Shown here in pieces: positions 11,311 through 23,701 of a stretch of 64,000 bases of DNA (its first letter is position 1; each line of letters starts with the position of its first letter). Both the position numbers and the translations under genes were made by a program. The DNA comes from Terana coerulea. Its lineage: Eukaryota > Basidiomycota > Agaricomycetes > Polyporales > Phanerochaetaceae. Under the pieces are notes generated by a model, which did no database searches, had not been told where the DNA came from, and worked only from the letters and a program-made list of their open reading frames with translations. The stretch lies in NCBI GenBank assembly GCA_024811115.1, contig JAKOGH010000833.1:1-64000 (forward strand). The letters run 5' to 3'.

Positions 11311-12734
11311 CTACTGCAAGAAGACACGCACCTGCTCGTCCATGGGGATAGCCTCGGTGTCGACCCAGACCTGTTCCTGCACACGAATACCACCTGCTAA
11401 AGACGCGGCTGGAGCACGGGCAGCAAACGTGTTCCTGTTGCCCAGTACGTGATTGTAGTCGGAGATGGTGTGCAGGCCGCGCGGAGCCCAATTGCGGCTG
11501 CCCACGATCTGGATCCGGCTGTTGAACACGGCGAGCAGCGAGTTTGAGTAGAGCTTTCCGAGGACAGTTGCCGGGCAGACGAAGTAGGGTTGGGTAGGAT
11601 AGCTGTAGTACAAGGCAACGTAGACTATGGCAACTACGGCTAGAGTCACCAGTAGCTTGGTGAACATTAATGACGTGAGAGTGAATCTTGGCTGACTGAC
11701 CGGTAAGTGTTCCTGTCTCGACGATGAGACGAACCGCTTTATTGATTATAGCGTGTGTTTCAGACACTTTGGTGTCTTTTCTTAGAAGCTGGACGCTTTG
11801 GTAAGCAACGTCCTAACCGCCGGGCCAGCCTACTTACCAAGAACGCCATGACAGCAGCGATTATGATGTCGCAGATGGCACTCCCACCAGCCCAAATCTG
11901 TTTAACCTTGGGTAAGAGATGTGGTTCTAGTATTTCTAGAAAGTCGCTTACACCGGAGGGTACACTGGAGTGTGCAGGTAGATCGTTGAAGTTCCCAATC
12001 ATGTGCGCTTGCACACCTGTCACAATGCCACCTATAAATTGTGTCAAGGAGATCTATGCCGGCCTGGATGAGCAAATGCTTGCGGCAAGCAAATGCAGAA
12101 CGTACCCCAGCGACAAAGATTGACAGCACCCTTGCATCCGATAAGATCCAAATGCGGTACGCATAGTACATCTGCGCGACACAGCTCACTGCAGCGAAAG
12201 GAGTGAGTGGTTTCTTCGGTAAATAAATAAGTCAAGACGCACAAATAGCATCCAGTACCGGAGCTGCAAGCCACCCATTCTGCTGGGACGTCAAAATCTC
12301 TAGGTTGCCGAACTGCCTTGCGTACGCGTTGAATACGTCGTTCGTGACCAAGATCGTTTGGGCAGTGTCAAGAACCCAGACGCCCCAAACAAGCGTCTTG
12401 GCCAGCCAGCCGTCTTTCGGAAACGAGAGGTAGTAGAAATCTGAGCAGCACTGGTCAGATGAAGCTTCGTACAATGGAAAAGGGAGCCACTTACAAACTT
12501 GCACCGATAAAACTCCATAAAGCCCCCAGCTTAAGAGGCCTCCTAGGAGCTAGTAGGTGGACTACGTCAAGACGAGGACATATAAGAGCAATATCGACCA
12601 TACCAACGGTCCCGCGCTGTCATCGATGGTGTTAGGCTTTCAAGAGCAAAAGATGCAATAGCCACTCACATAGCACCTACGTCCACGCCAGGGGACATTC
12701 CGGAGACGGCAAAAGCAGAAGTGTTAGCTGACAT
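11311..12734 (-). CDS. DUF6534-type integral membrane protein
   Basis: A multi-exon membrane protein of the mushroom-specific DUF6534 kind; its function is unknown. Exon 1 (12681-12734) gives MSANTSAFAVSGMSPGVD and splices in phase at a GTAGGT donor. Later exons (12495-12549, 12243-12440 and others down to 11311) give LLGGLLSWGLYGVLSVQV, YYLSFPKDGWLAKTLVWG, VLDTAQTILVTNDVFNAY, MYYAYRIWILS, FIGGIVTGVQA and IIIAAVMAFLV. The C-terminus has the family hallmark GKLYSNSLLAVFNSR. Six to seven hydrophobic segments are visible. Exon junctions are supported by the decayed paralogue at 16690-17440. The gene was once head-to-head with an ICMT gene, which is now a pseudogene at 13830. Confidence 0.8.
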
Positions 12735-13829
12735 GGAGTTGCTATCGGGCTGTGGACGGACGGTAATTTACTTTATATTTGGACGGGTGCAGAGGTCCTA
12801 TATATCGACGACGGGCGGAGGTACGGAGGTAGTTGATCAGAGCTACATCACCCTCTGCCAGACAGGAGCAGAGCAGTGAGTCCCACAACTGACATCTCGT
12901 TTACCATATTTCATGGGTCATGTGTCATGGATAGCGAACGACCTGGCAGGGCGGATGCTTGTAAATGGAGAGGGAAGTTTGCATGCTGACCCGGGCAGTC
13001 ACGAAGGCCCTTCAAGCTCTGCCCGTAGCTTGCAGCACCACATGATCAAATTGCACCGTGATGAGTTTATGGCGGTGCTGAAGCTGTCAACGTTATGGCC
13101 TCGGCATTCGCTTTCTTCGGTGAAGGGGACACGTCTTCGGCACCGAATTATGACAAATGCTGATTCACAGCAGGGAGAATCAGCCAGGTGCTCACACAGC
13201 CACAGAATCGGAGTACTAACAAGGAATAGAGACGCCTCGTAGTCACAGAAAGCCCATGTCTCCCCTTTTACGAGTCGATTCGGCATTGCGCATGTTAGTG
13301 GTCAGCCACAAGTATGGCCCGACGCAGCGGATATCCATGAGGATATCACGTTCTGAAGATTGAATCAGTGATACAAGTCGTGAAACTAACGGTTCTCTCA
13401 TCGAGCACAGATGTGTAGATGGCACCCACCCACCGCGGACTTCACATTCCTAGAAGAGCTTACGCCACAAAGGTGTTTCCCACGCGAACACAAGCGAAGC
13501 TTGCTGGTGGCTGCTGAGTTTGACGTGACGTCATGGGGACTAAGTGCTCAGTACTAAAGGCCGATTGGATAGCAATGGCATTGCCCATCAGGTTTCGTCG
13601 CCGTTAGTGTGGGTGGGTTGCTTGTGAACCGCAGTTAAGTTGCCAGATTCACTGTGCTGAGCAACATCTAGGCCCCAGAACTGCTATCAGTTCAAGTTGG
13701 CTTGACCACTGGCATAGACGAACTTAGTAGAGAAGGGACTAGGTAGATGCCTGGAAGAGGTTGTTGCGGCCCGTGAGCGCTCACTTCAAGACGACGGTTT
13801 GACTCCCTCAGCCTGCTCACCCTTTGTTT
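12735..13829. other. intergenic between DUF6534 gene and ICMT pseudogene
   Basis: About 1.1 kb with only short unconserved frames. It contains the 5' flank of the leftward DUF6534 gene (TATATAT near 12800) and probably the dead promoter of the ICMT pseudogene. No gene is recognised. Confidence 0.4.
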
Positions 13830-14470
13830 CTCTCACTTATGCTGAGGATCCCTGAGTTCCTGCCGTTGAGCACTACATTTGCTGTAGGAGCTGTAGCACT
13901 GCCGCCTCTGCCGCCGCCGTCAGAGGAAAAGGCCCGGAAGTGAAAGGCACCATGATTCGGCCCAGTATAGCTATCGCCGCAGTCAAAGTTTAGTGAGTTA
14001 GTCTCTATCCAAAGTGTCATGCCGAGGCACTTACCCGTTCACCTTCACTGAGGTACTCCGCGAGGTTGGCGCGAGGCAGTGACGCTCAGTGACGCTCCCG
14101 TGATCCTCTCCACTTAGTACACCTTAGCCATCTCAGAGCAGTCCTCTCCGTCCTTCCATACAATATCATCCACCGTCCTGGCTACGTCGGCAGCCTGTTG
14201 ATATACCCTGGTCCTTGTGTTCCTCGTGACGTGGTTCGGTTTGTGAAGCCGGTGTCGGAGTGCTTGGAGTTTGATGTATTGGCCAGCAAGCTCTTTCTGC
14301 GTCGGTTGGTTAGGGTATCTACGGTGTTTGCTTATGTGTAGAGTTGAAACGAAGGATCCGGTGTCGAGGCCTGGGGGAGCAACTTGTGCGTGGCGGAGTG
14401 GAGAGCGTTTGCGAAGAAAACTCCATCCGGGGTGTTCCCGTGTATTTGCTTGCTTAACATTGCAGGGCAG
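13830..14470 (+). pseudogene. decayed ICMT copy (inverted duplicate)
   Basis: This is a degraded copy of the ICMT gene at 15356-16162 in the opposite orientation. The stretch 13838-14000 aligns with its first exon, including the GCCGCC-rich linker and the CACCATGATTC block. Near 14160-14220, CATACAATATCATCCACCG...TACGTCGGCAGC matches the part encoding PYNIVRHPSYVGSLLIY. Near 14268-14340, TTGGCCAGCAAGCTCTTT matches the ALTSKLF part. At 14390-14450 it encodes EWRAFAKKTPSGVFP against EWKAFAKKTPYRLFP in the intact gene. The pieces are in different frames with stops and gaps between them, so no product is expected. Confidence 0.8.
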
Positions 14471-15355
14471 CTTGTATTCCGCGTAGATGCACCGGGTTCA
14501 GATCTCAAGATCTCAAGTACTATAGTCAAAGAGGCCAAGGTAGATGAACCATTTTGGAAAAGTGACCGAAAGTCCGGGACAACCTCCCGGCGCCAATATT
14601 ACGGGCCAGAAGTACAGACGCCGGCAGGCGCATCAAAGTCTAAAATAAGTAAATGGGCGGAAGGAGGTATGCACTTTGGCAACGATAGTGTCTCAATCCT
14701 CTCTCACTGTCTGTGTAAAATATTTACGCGTAACCAATGCCTCAATCTCAAAACAATATACTCGCTCCTACTCATACCGAACTTTGTATAAGTATTTACT
14801 AGTACTCACGCCGGTTTACTTTAAATTTCTCAAACACAGTCCCCACCAATGTGCCATCGTAATTATCCGTGAATATGGCATTGCCACTTGAGATTATGTG
14901 CGCTAAAGGAGAGACCTGTGTAATTTCTTACCCGAAACCTTCTGTTCAACACCGTCGAGGGCTGCATCATCCCGCCCGCTTGCCTTTTATGAAACTTGAT
15001 GCGCATTGGGCGCTTATATTTGCCTCACAGCGTTGAAGCGTTGACGCTTGAAGTTACCGAATCCCGACCGTCACATAAGTTCGATGCCTTCCAGGCCTGT
15101 CCATTCACATCTACTACCGCATTCTTAGAGTGTTGCGTAGAAGTGATGAATTTGTAGCTTGGGCATGCGCGTGCTACTCCGTCATGCCAGTGGTATGCTC
15201 AAAATACTCTACCTACATCGTGCCAGACACCGAGATTTCTCGTCAGTCTATACCCTCTTCCACTCTTTAGCAAAACCGCTAACTTGGTCCTTCATGATGA
15301 TGTCATTACAGCCGGTACAAAAGCGGGGAACACAGGCTACCCCCGCGATGCTAAG
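14471..15355. other. intergenic at the centre of the inverted duplication
   Basis: About 0.9 kb between the two facing ICMT copies. It is AT-rich and has no supportable gene. The axis of the inverted duplication should lie here. Confidence 0.4.
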
Positions 15356-16162
15356 CTAGTAGGCATACGGGAAGAGCCTGTAAGGAGTCTTCTTCGCAAA
15401 CGCTTTCCACTCTGCCCCAAATCGCTCCTGCAAGACCGCATCCTCCATGTTGACTCGGGACATGAGCAAATAGGGTAGGTACAGGAACCAGCACACGCAG
15501 CACCCGCTAAAGAGCTTGCTGGTCAATGCTTCAAACCCGAAGCACTCCGCATACCAACTTCCCGACCCGAACCACGTCACAATGATCCCGAGGTATATCA
15601 GCAAGCTACCGACGTAGCTGGGGTGGCGGACGATATTGTACGGGAAAGTGGTGATCAAAGCGTGGTCTTTCTTCACGGACAGCTCCCAGGTGAAGCTCTT
15701 GCCCAGCGCCCGGTAGCATGAAAGCCGAATGAACGAGCCGGCGTACAGGAGTGCGCAGCCGGCAAGCCAGATCGGCGTGATGCGAACGGCATGAGCAGCG
15801 TTGTAGCTGGGTGTGAGGACGGGGAGGATTTGGGTTGAGATGGCTGAGGGATACTGAGTCGCGAGGACCACGACCGTCTCGCTGAGTGTGATTGCCCAAT
15901 GCAGCGCCTTGGTGGTGAAGTCAGTACGTGATGATTATGATTTTGAACAGAGACTGACATGCTGGATTTTGGCCGTGGTGATAGCGAGCTTGGGTGGAAT
16001 CATGGTGTCTTTCATTGCTGCGTACGCCTTCTTCTCCTCTGGCCGCGGCGGCGGAGTCGGCGGCGTTACAGCCTTGACAGCCCACGCAGTGCTCGACAGC
16101 AGCAGCGGTACCTTGAGGAGAGGCGAAAGCAATACGGGGTAAGCAGGGATCCCACTCATCAT
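15356..16162 (-). CDS. ICMT: protein-S-isoprenylcysteine O-methyltransferase (ICMT/Ste14 family)
   Basis: ICMT is an ER membrane enzyme that methylates the C-terminal prenylcysteine of Ras/Rho proteins and fungal mating pheromones using SAM. Exon 1 starts at ATG 16162 (MMSGIPAYP), and an intron of about 51 nt (15908-15958, GTCAGT...CCAAG) leads to exon 2. The C-terminal catalytic core is clear: YNIVRHPSYVGSLLIYLG and then RVNMEDAVLQERFGAEWKAF with KKTPYRLFPYAY at the end, matching the SAM/prenyl-binding RHPxYxG and E...EEW signatures. Four or five hydrophobic segments are visible. In mushrooms such genes often occur in several copies. Here the head-to-head partner is a dead DUF6534 copy to the right. 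Confidence 0.9.
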
Positions 16163-16689
16163 CCCGGTCTGGCTGTTTGAATGTCGGCGGTGCAGTAGAG
16201 AGCGAACTGGATGGGGAGTGGGAAGTGGCTTTGTGCGGCTCGTGAGCACTCGGACCCCCTCACATCAGTGTCACGCGCGGGACGGTGGATGTCACTTCTT
16301 GAACCGAGTAATGTGACTGCTTCATTCATGCATTCTGCCTGATATAAATGAAAACTGTTGCGCAAATGCCGTCCAGTCAGAGTTTATATCTCAGACTCGC
16401 TATTCTACACAGATTATTTCACGCCAAACTGACATAATTATAGGCAGCTTCGGCCATCGCCTGCATTTGCATTCAATTAAAGAATTAAAGAACATCTTTC
16501 TGGTGCAAGCTATTCCAGCCGACCTAGCACGGTCTCCGGTATGTTTCTGCCCATCTATATCAAGAGGATAGTCATTGAGTGTACCTCTCATGATTATCTG
16601 ACAGAATATGTACCCTACGGTGCAATATATCGAATATAAAGCACTGCTAATTTTGTTGCTGCGGTGCATTACTGACTTGCCTGAGATAA
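16163..16689. other. intergenic, possible eroded 5' part of the DUF6534 pseudogene
   Basis: Promoter side of the ICMT gene. The first exons of the right-hand DUF6534 copy should lie here if the pair was head-to-head, but only weak resemblance can be read by eye (GCATTTG...CTTGCTCATCCAG near 16.46-16.70 kb). Confidence 0.35.
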
Positions 16690-17440
16690 CCGCTTGCTCA
16701 TCCAGACCACGCAGATATCGTTGATGCAATGCGTGTCTGGCACTGTGTCAGGCGTACAGACATTTCGGATTGAAAACTTCAAAGTCCTACAGGCACAATC
16801 TAACACAAGCTCTGGCGTGCGTAGCTTCGTGGAGCTTTCCGCTTACTCGCATTTGTACAGACATGGACTGGTGGAAGTGCTGTCTACTATGTCATTATTG
16901 CTGCTATTATGGCGTTTCTGGTGAGCAGGCTTGTCTTCTGGTTATTGCGTTGCTCATCAGGGCATCCAGCTTCTGAGGAAGGACACCAAGGTCCCTGACG
17001 CACAGGCCACTATCACCAAGACTGTTCGTCTCATCGTCAATACAGGTACGCTCACCGGTAACCCCATCAAAGTTCACCTCTCGACAGTATTAACTGAGTT
17101 TCTTGTGATAGCCGCCGTGACAACAGTATTAATCTACGTCGCTCTGTACTTACTATTGATCTCCTGCTGAGCCCTACTTCAGCTGTGCGGCGAACGTGCT
17201 CGGGAAACACCACTCAAACTCGCTGCTCGCTGTGTTCAATAGCCGGATGCAGATTGTGGGCAGCCATAGTCAGACTCCTCGCGGCCTACACACTGTCTCC
17301 TTGACGATCATACACCGTCGGACAACCGAGGCATCTTTACTGCTCGGGTCCCGGCCCGTGCAACGGCCCTCGCGGGCGGTATCCACGTGCAGCCTGAGGA
17401 GCAAGTCTAGGCCGACGCTGAGGCTATCCCATGGACGAGC
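16690..17440 (+). pseudogene. decayed DUF6534 copy (inverted duplicate)
   Basis: Paralogue of the gene at 11311-12734 in the opposite orientation. It encodes VSGTVSGVQTFRIENF, then after an intron (16817-16860) TWTGGSAVYYVIIAAIMAFL. After the next intron comes LLRKDTKVPDAQATITKTV, and later HHSNSLLAVFNSRMQIVGS. Splice sites of these exons are still usable. The gene is dead downstream: a frame break lies near 17150-17175 before EPYFSCAANVLGK, a second break lies near 17290-17310, and a TAG replaces the Trp codon of the QVWVDTEAIP block near 17408. The decay is recent enough that nearly every exon aligns. Confidence 0.8.
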
Positions 17441-17781
17441 AGGTACATATCACATATAGTTGCATCGAGAAGTTTTATTCACAGGCGCTCCCTTCATCTG
17501 ACATCTTCTGATGACATGAAGAAAAGCCATGACCTGTGACGCGAGAGCGGTGCGCTGCCCTACTCACGCCACTTGCCTAGATGTTCAGCATATGATCAGT
17601 GTCCGCTCGACGTCATGCCTTGAGGCTCGGTCTCAAATGCGGCAAACGAAATGATGTCAACACGGGACAGCTGTTCAGATTCCGTAGTGTTTGATATGGC
17701 ATTTATCTTGTAGTACCAATAGGGATGTATGTACATGAAGATGCGACCACCCACCAGAGCAAGAACCCGCACGAATGAACT
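17441..17781. other. intergenic, no gene seen
   Basis: Spacer between the DUF6534 pseudogene and the 3' end of the MFS gene. No supportable frame. Confidence 0.4.
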
Positions 17782-20373
17782 TCACCAGGAAAACCGTTCC
17801 TTAATTGTGTTAGCGGTCACTGTCAGAGCACAGTATGAATTGACTCACTCGCAGCAGCTTTCCCTTCCATTGCAACACGGGGACGGTGAGGAAGCATAAT
17901 CCGGTAACGATGGCGGCTTCACACCCAAACGTCTGCAAAGCTCCGTGTTTGGTGGCCCAAGGAACCTGAAAGTACGAGACACTGAACCCGCCCAGTGATC
18001 GACACAGGTTTAGCATAGCGGACATCTCGCCCTACACCACGTAATGAATACTCGTAGCTGAAGATTAACGCGTAGTGTCCTACCTGAAACCTCGGGAACG
18101 AATCATTCAGGTATGCATCTAAACGCATGGTCAGTAAATTCTGGTACAAATGCACCGCGGAGTACAAATACTCACATACGACAGTCGTATTGATCATCGT
18201 AGCAATCTGGACCAGTCCCCAACCGATGATAAATGCGCCTATATTCAGGTGTTTCTGAATTCCTGCGCCAATCAAAACCATACCGGCAGTGTAAAGGACA
18301 ACTGCTAGATAGCATGCCCTACGATCATTTTAGTAATTAGTGAGTATCCCGTCATTGGAGAAGCTAACGAGACGTACCACAATCGACTCTCCGCTAGAAA
18401 AACACCTTTATTCCGGCGGATGGAATGAACCATAATCCAATCATTCAGGTAGCGACCGATTACCTCCCCAAGAATGTTCCAACCTAGGTAACCTCATTGC
18501 ACACGTGTTGATCAGCATAAGAGGAACAGCATACTATGGGAACTGCGTAGCCGGCCGCGGCACCATCCTGAGATAGACCATAGCCGACAGGAGGTGGATC
18601 GTGTAGGAATATGACATTCGTCGCCTGGTCTATCATCAGAAAAGACAACAGAAATTATGACCAATGGGCGTGAACTCACATTGAGGCCTATGCCAAAGCC
18701 AAAGAGCAGTGCCTTCCGAGTGAAGAATCAATACACACAGCACAACAGTAACACTGCGTCCAACTCACCTCAAAGAAAAGGATCGCAAAAATATGCGGCC
18801 TCCAAACGAGCTTGAACCAGATTGTGGAGACATCATGCCACGAGTCTCGGAAACGAGCCATACGCGGCCCTGTACTACCAAGCAGAGTCTCCAGGCGATG
18901 TCGTACATTTGACGATGGGCGAGAGATAGGCTTGGGATTTGACAGCCGGCGGTCATACAGTCTGTTGATATTTCAGCTTTGAGCAGGTCGCAAGAAGTGA
19001 GAGGGAAGTACGTCTCTTCACCAAGCAGCGCGATCAGTGATAGAACCACTGCGCCATACATGCACGCGATTCCGTAGGCCCATCGCCAGCTGAGATCGCG
19101 ATGAGTTTGCTATCAGCTTGATAACGCCGATTCGGCAACTTACTTGGCACGGGCGACCAGAAACCCGAAAGCAAATGGAGATAGGTACGGCGACGCAATA
19201 AATCCCATAGTCCATATGTTGATCTTAAGGTTCGGTAAGTTCAAATTTGCTCTGTCGTCACAACATAGGCTACAATTCACATTACGGGCTTGAAGATGGA
19301 AGGGGTACATATCCGTCACCACGTAGAGGCCCTGCTCGCATAATGAATAAATGCTAGTATGAATGAGCAAGATAGAACTTGCCGTGACTTGCGAGGCGGT
19401 GCTAAATTCATAGTAAGAATGAAGGATAGCCAGACTGACAGAAAGGTCGATGCGTACCTGAAAAAGCCCGTTATGCACCGCATAGCTGGATAAGTGTCAG
19501 GAAGGAGTTCAATCTGACAACATGGGCGTGACGGACTCACCAGCGAATGTACTCAGGTTTCGTGCAAAAGTACAGCCGAGGAGGAAGCCTAGACCAATGA
19601 GCTGAGACCAGAATAGCACCGGCAGCCGTCCATATCTGCGGATAAGCATCACAGAGAGCAGACCGCCCCAACCTGACAGGCGTTGAGTTAGCGTGGTACA
19701 TGGCGCAGGCTGTGGGCATGTTCACCGATCAGGAAGATACTCCAGCTGTTCAAATATGTCAGAAATGTTCTTCGGTGTGCAAGATGTCAAGCACTTGCTT
19801 ATTCGTGAGATCGTTGATTACGCCGGTACTTGTGTGGAATTGGACGGATATGGGAAAGATCGCTGAGGTACCTGTGGCAATGATAGGTCAACTGCGTCTA
19901 TCGCGTACAAATATCAACCTTACCAGTTGCGCCATCGAAATCCGGTACGATAGCGGCCAAAGTAATAATGCAAAGCTGAAGTCCCTTACGGAAGGGCGAC
20001 CACTATGCTATAAATGTGAGCAGGGACTGGGGCAGTGTAGAAAGAGTTGTCGCACATTCTGCGGATCTTCTGGGTCGTCGGAAGGCTGCGGCCAGAGAAC
20101 CGTCGTCCCGTCTTTGGAAATCCTCAGCTTACTAGCCACCGCCTCGCCGAATTCAACCTTAGCTTCCCTATGAAATTAGAAGAAATGAGAAAGCAGCGTC
20201 ATCAAGCCTATGTGCGAGACCACTCACTCCGGGTCTACAACGAGCCGTCCGGCGTTGTTCTCATAGTAGGCCACCAAGTCAAACCGACTGTTAGAAGCCC
20301 CCGATTCCTTCACTTCGGCTTCATGCCCCTTGATATTCTCGCTAGAGGAGTCGGACTGAACTGGCTCTACCAT
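17782..20373 (-). CDS. MFS transporter, tandem copy 2 (DHA1/Hol1-like)
   Basis: Many-exon major facilitator. The ATG at 20371-20373 opens a hydrophilic N-terminus (MVEPVQSDSSSENIK) with AYYENNAGRLVVDPE and LWPQPSDDPEDPQN, a tail typical of fungal DHA1/Hol1-like carriers. Membrane segments follow, with the central cytosolic loop near 18.85-18.97 kb. Later exons include MINTTVVCEYLY, AYLNDSFPRFQ, GEMSAMLNLCRSLGGF and SYFQVPWATKHGALQTFG. The last exon is short: a GTGAGT intron after LLR leads to ERFSW and stop at 17782-17784, mirroring ERYSM in the neighbour. Several introns are about 50-60 nt. Substrate cannot be read from sequence. It lies directly downstream of, and parallel to, its paralogue at 21049-23701. 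Confidence 0.85.
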
Positions 20374-21048
20374 GGTAGCAGTTCGCTACAGTCTGAGGTA
20401 GAATGGCTAGATGCAAGAGAGGTGGTCTGACGGGGGCTGGATTCTGTTATATGACAGCGAGCTGAAGGCGAAGATATCAGTCTTCCACTCCCACGGATGC
20501 AGATGACCAGGCTTCTCAAGAGATTGATGGCCTGCATGAGGTAGCAGAGCCACACAATGAGGTCGAAACAATTACGCCGTTAGGTGCCATGACGCGGGAA
20601 GGTGGGATCACGGTAAGAGAGAGCCTATAAAGGAGTAACATCAATCAGTGTGCGCGACGACCGTGGGCTCCATGGCACAATGCGGTCACCTCATATTTAA
20701 GGAAGCTCAGCGCTCAGCATCCATTTGCCCATACTCTGTGCCTATCTTCAGTGTTCAATCAACAACGTGCTGAGAAATTCGAACTGCAGGACTCATGGGG
20801 AACATTCGCTCATTCGGGCTTGGAGCTTTGACGAAGCTTCTGTGGAGACAATTCAGCGAACATATTCCAAGCCGCCGTCAGCGAACGCCACGAAGTTGAT
20901 ATTTGAGGCCCCTTCATTGCAGCCAAGCTTCCTAGATAAGCTACGCAACCATGAAGGGCACCGTGTCGTCATCCAAATGTTACTGAGAACAGCGGACAAA
21001 TATAGTGCTCTTCAAGAACAAAAACCTCTGTGGCATCTTACAGAGTCA
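20374..21048. other. intergenic between tandem MFS genes
   Basis: Contains the upstream region of MFS copy 2 and the 3' flank of copy 1. No gene is seen; short frames here are not conserved between the copies. Confidence 0.4.
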
Positions 21049-23701
21049 TTACATGGAGTATCGTTCCTATTGACGGTCGTCAGTTACCGGACAGTCATAA
21101 CCACGAATGACTTACCCGCAACAACCTTCCCTTCCACTGCATAGCCGGAACAACAAGGAGGAATAGCCCAGCCACCACGGCTGCCTCACATCCGAAGGTC
21201 TGTAAGGCTCCATGCTTCGTAGCCCAAGGTACTTGGAAGTACGTCACACTGAAGCCGCCTAACGTTCTCGCCAAGTTGATCAGAGCGGAGACTTCTCCCT
21301 ACAAACTGTCAGAAATCCACAGTGTCGACACGACCATGGAATCTTACCTTGTACTTCGGGAACGAATCGTTCATGTACGCCACTGTCAAGTCATCAGCGC
21401 GTTTGATAGCGTGGTTTCATCTGTGAAACTTACAGACAACCGTGGTGTTGATCATCGTCGCAATCTCGACCAGTCCCCAGCCGATGATGAATGCAGCTAG
21501 GGTGAGATGATTCTGGAAGGCTGCGCCAATGAGAACCATGCCGACGGTGTAGATTGCCACAGCAACATAGCACGCCCTAAGCATGGCACGCGTCATTTTC
21601 TCTTCCACCGGAATAATAGGAGACGTACCACAGACGGCTCTCAGCTTCGAAGACGCCGTTGTTCCTGCGAATACACACGCGCATGATCCAGTCATTGAGG
21701 TACCTGCCGATGAGTTCACCCAGGACAATTGCCACCTGAAAAGGGGCGCCTGAATTGAAACCGCGTCTGACGCAGACAAATTATAACAGCTTACGACAGG
21801 GGTTGCGTAGCATCCAGATATGTCGATTTGTGTGAAGCCGTAGCCCTTCGGAGGGGTTGGCTCAAGAAAATGCCATTTGTTCCCTTTCATGCGAATCAAA
21901 GTTTGTAAGTGGCGAACAACGCACAGAAGAGCTCACGTTGATGCCTATACCGAACCCGAAGAGTAGCGCCTGGTACCAAACGGTCAGTACAGCGGACAAT
22001 CAAAAACGGGTGGCTGTGCACACTTCGAATAGGAGGATACCGATTACATGGGGCCTCCAGATGAGCTGCAGCCAGATAATAGAGGCCTCCTTCCATGTAG
22101 CCCGGAATCGTGCCATCCGCGCGCCTGTTACACCGACAAGGGTTTGAAAGCGGGATTGCGCCTTGCTCGCAGGCATGGGTATCGGTCGAGGGTTCGGCAA
22201 CGCTCGGTCGTACATACTACCACACATTTCAGCTTCAGGCCTCAATGATTAGAGCGGAGCTCACGTTTCTTCGCCGAAGAAGGCTATCAGTAATAGCACT
22301 ACGACTCCGTACATGCAGCCAACGCCATAGGTCCAGCGCCAACTAAGTCCAGAGCGCTTGTTAATGTAGTACGACGACTGAGGTTCCTTGCAGTGACTCA
22401 CTTTGCGCGGGCTGCCAAAAAACCAAAGGCGAATGGAGATATGAAGGGTGATGCAATGTAACCCATTGTCCATATATTTATCTGGAATATTTTGAGCCTC
22501 CCGTCTCTGTCTTGTATTGCAAACTGTACAGCTAACCTTCCGAGCTTGAAGGTGGAACGGGTACATATCGGCAACGACATACAGACCCTGAATACTGCTT
22601 TGAGATCACTGAAATCCCTGAGACGTTATGCCGAGTCTTACAGTAACTTGAGGGGCTGTCCTGCAAGCGATAGACCATTGTCAGCAAGACTCTGGTTCGA
22701 TACGTTGTACCACGTACGCAAAAAATCCATTGAGACATCTCATTGCTGGTGGAGGGACGGTAGTAGTGGTCAGGAAGGAACAGACGCAGTTTTTCAGGAT
22801 CACTCACCAGCAAATGTGGCAAGATTCGGAGACAACGCATTGCCGAGCAGGAAGCAAAAGAGAGAACCTTGGACGGTATCAATGACGAGGGTCATGCAGC
22901 ACGAAGCGTCGAAGGCTCACTTGCGACCAGAATAATATTGGTAACCGTCCATATCGGCGCATGAGCATCACTGCACCAAGACCACCCCACCCTATCGCAC
23001 CAGTATAAGTTTCATATCAAGTGGAGAGTAAGGTTGGCGTACCAAGTAGGAAGATGCTCCAGCTATGCGGACGACAGAGTAGTGAGATGCACGTCAGCTG
23101 AGTGAGGCATTACTCAACGTACTTGTTCGTCAAATTATTGATCTCACCAGGGGTGGTCGAAAATTGTCGCGAAAGATTGAATAAAGCCGCGGTCCCTGAT
23201 ATTAGACGACGTCAGCAGCGACGGAGTTGATGTTGAACGTCACGTACCTGTTCCGTTGTCAAAATCGGGCACAATGGCGGCAAGCGTGATGATGAAAAGC
23301 TGAAATCCCTTTCGCAGATCAGACCACTGGAAGGAGGGCTTTGATTAGTAAGAGCGACGAAAGGGATGAGGCAAACGTACATTCTGCGGGTCTTCCGGAT
23401 CGTCGGAAGGTTGAGGCCAAAGCACGATACTTCCATCGGCGGTGAGCTTCAGCTTCTTCGCCACGGAATCTCCGAACTCCACCACGGCTTCCCTGAAGAC
23501 GTCGAGAAGAGAATGAGTGATGGATCTCAACGGTTCTGCGAGGTGCACGCACTGTGGGTCTATGACAAGTCTTCCAGCATTGTTCTCGTAGTAGGCTACG
23601 GGATCAAATTGGCTGGCGGCGACATCTTCTTTCAGCTCGACATCGACTCGTTTGCTGACCGAGTCGGTAAGAGATTCGGGTCGTGACGATGGCTCCGACA
23701 T
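21049..23701 (-). CDS. MFS transporter, tandem copy 1 (DHA1/Hol1-like)
   Basis: The ATG at 23699-23701 begins MSEPSSRPESL. The N-terminal tail runs to LWPQPSDDPEDPQN, and a GTACGT intron joins it to WSDLRKGFQLFIITLAA, the first membrane helix. The loop between helices 2 and 3 has the motif-A-like GGLGAVMLMRRYGRLP near 22.95 kb. The central loop has RALPNPRPIPMPASK near 22.2 kb. The second half has GMVLIGAAFQNHL, INTTVVC and the SxFQVPWATKHGALQ type end; the last small exon gives ERYSM and stop TAA at 21049-21051. It is a close paralogue of 17782-20373 with matching exon layout, so the pair arose by tandem duplication. Likely a plasma-membrane drug or metabolite exporter; the substrate is unknown. 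Confidence 0.85.
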
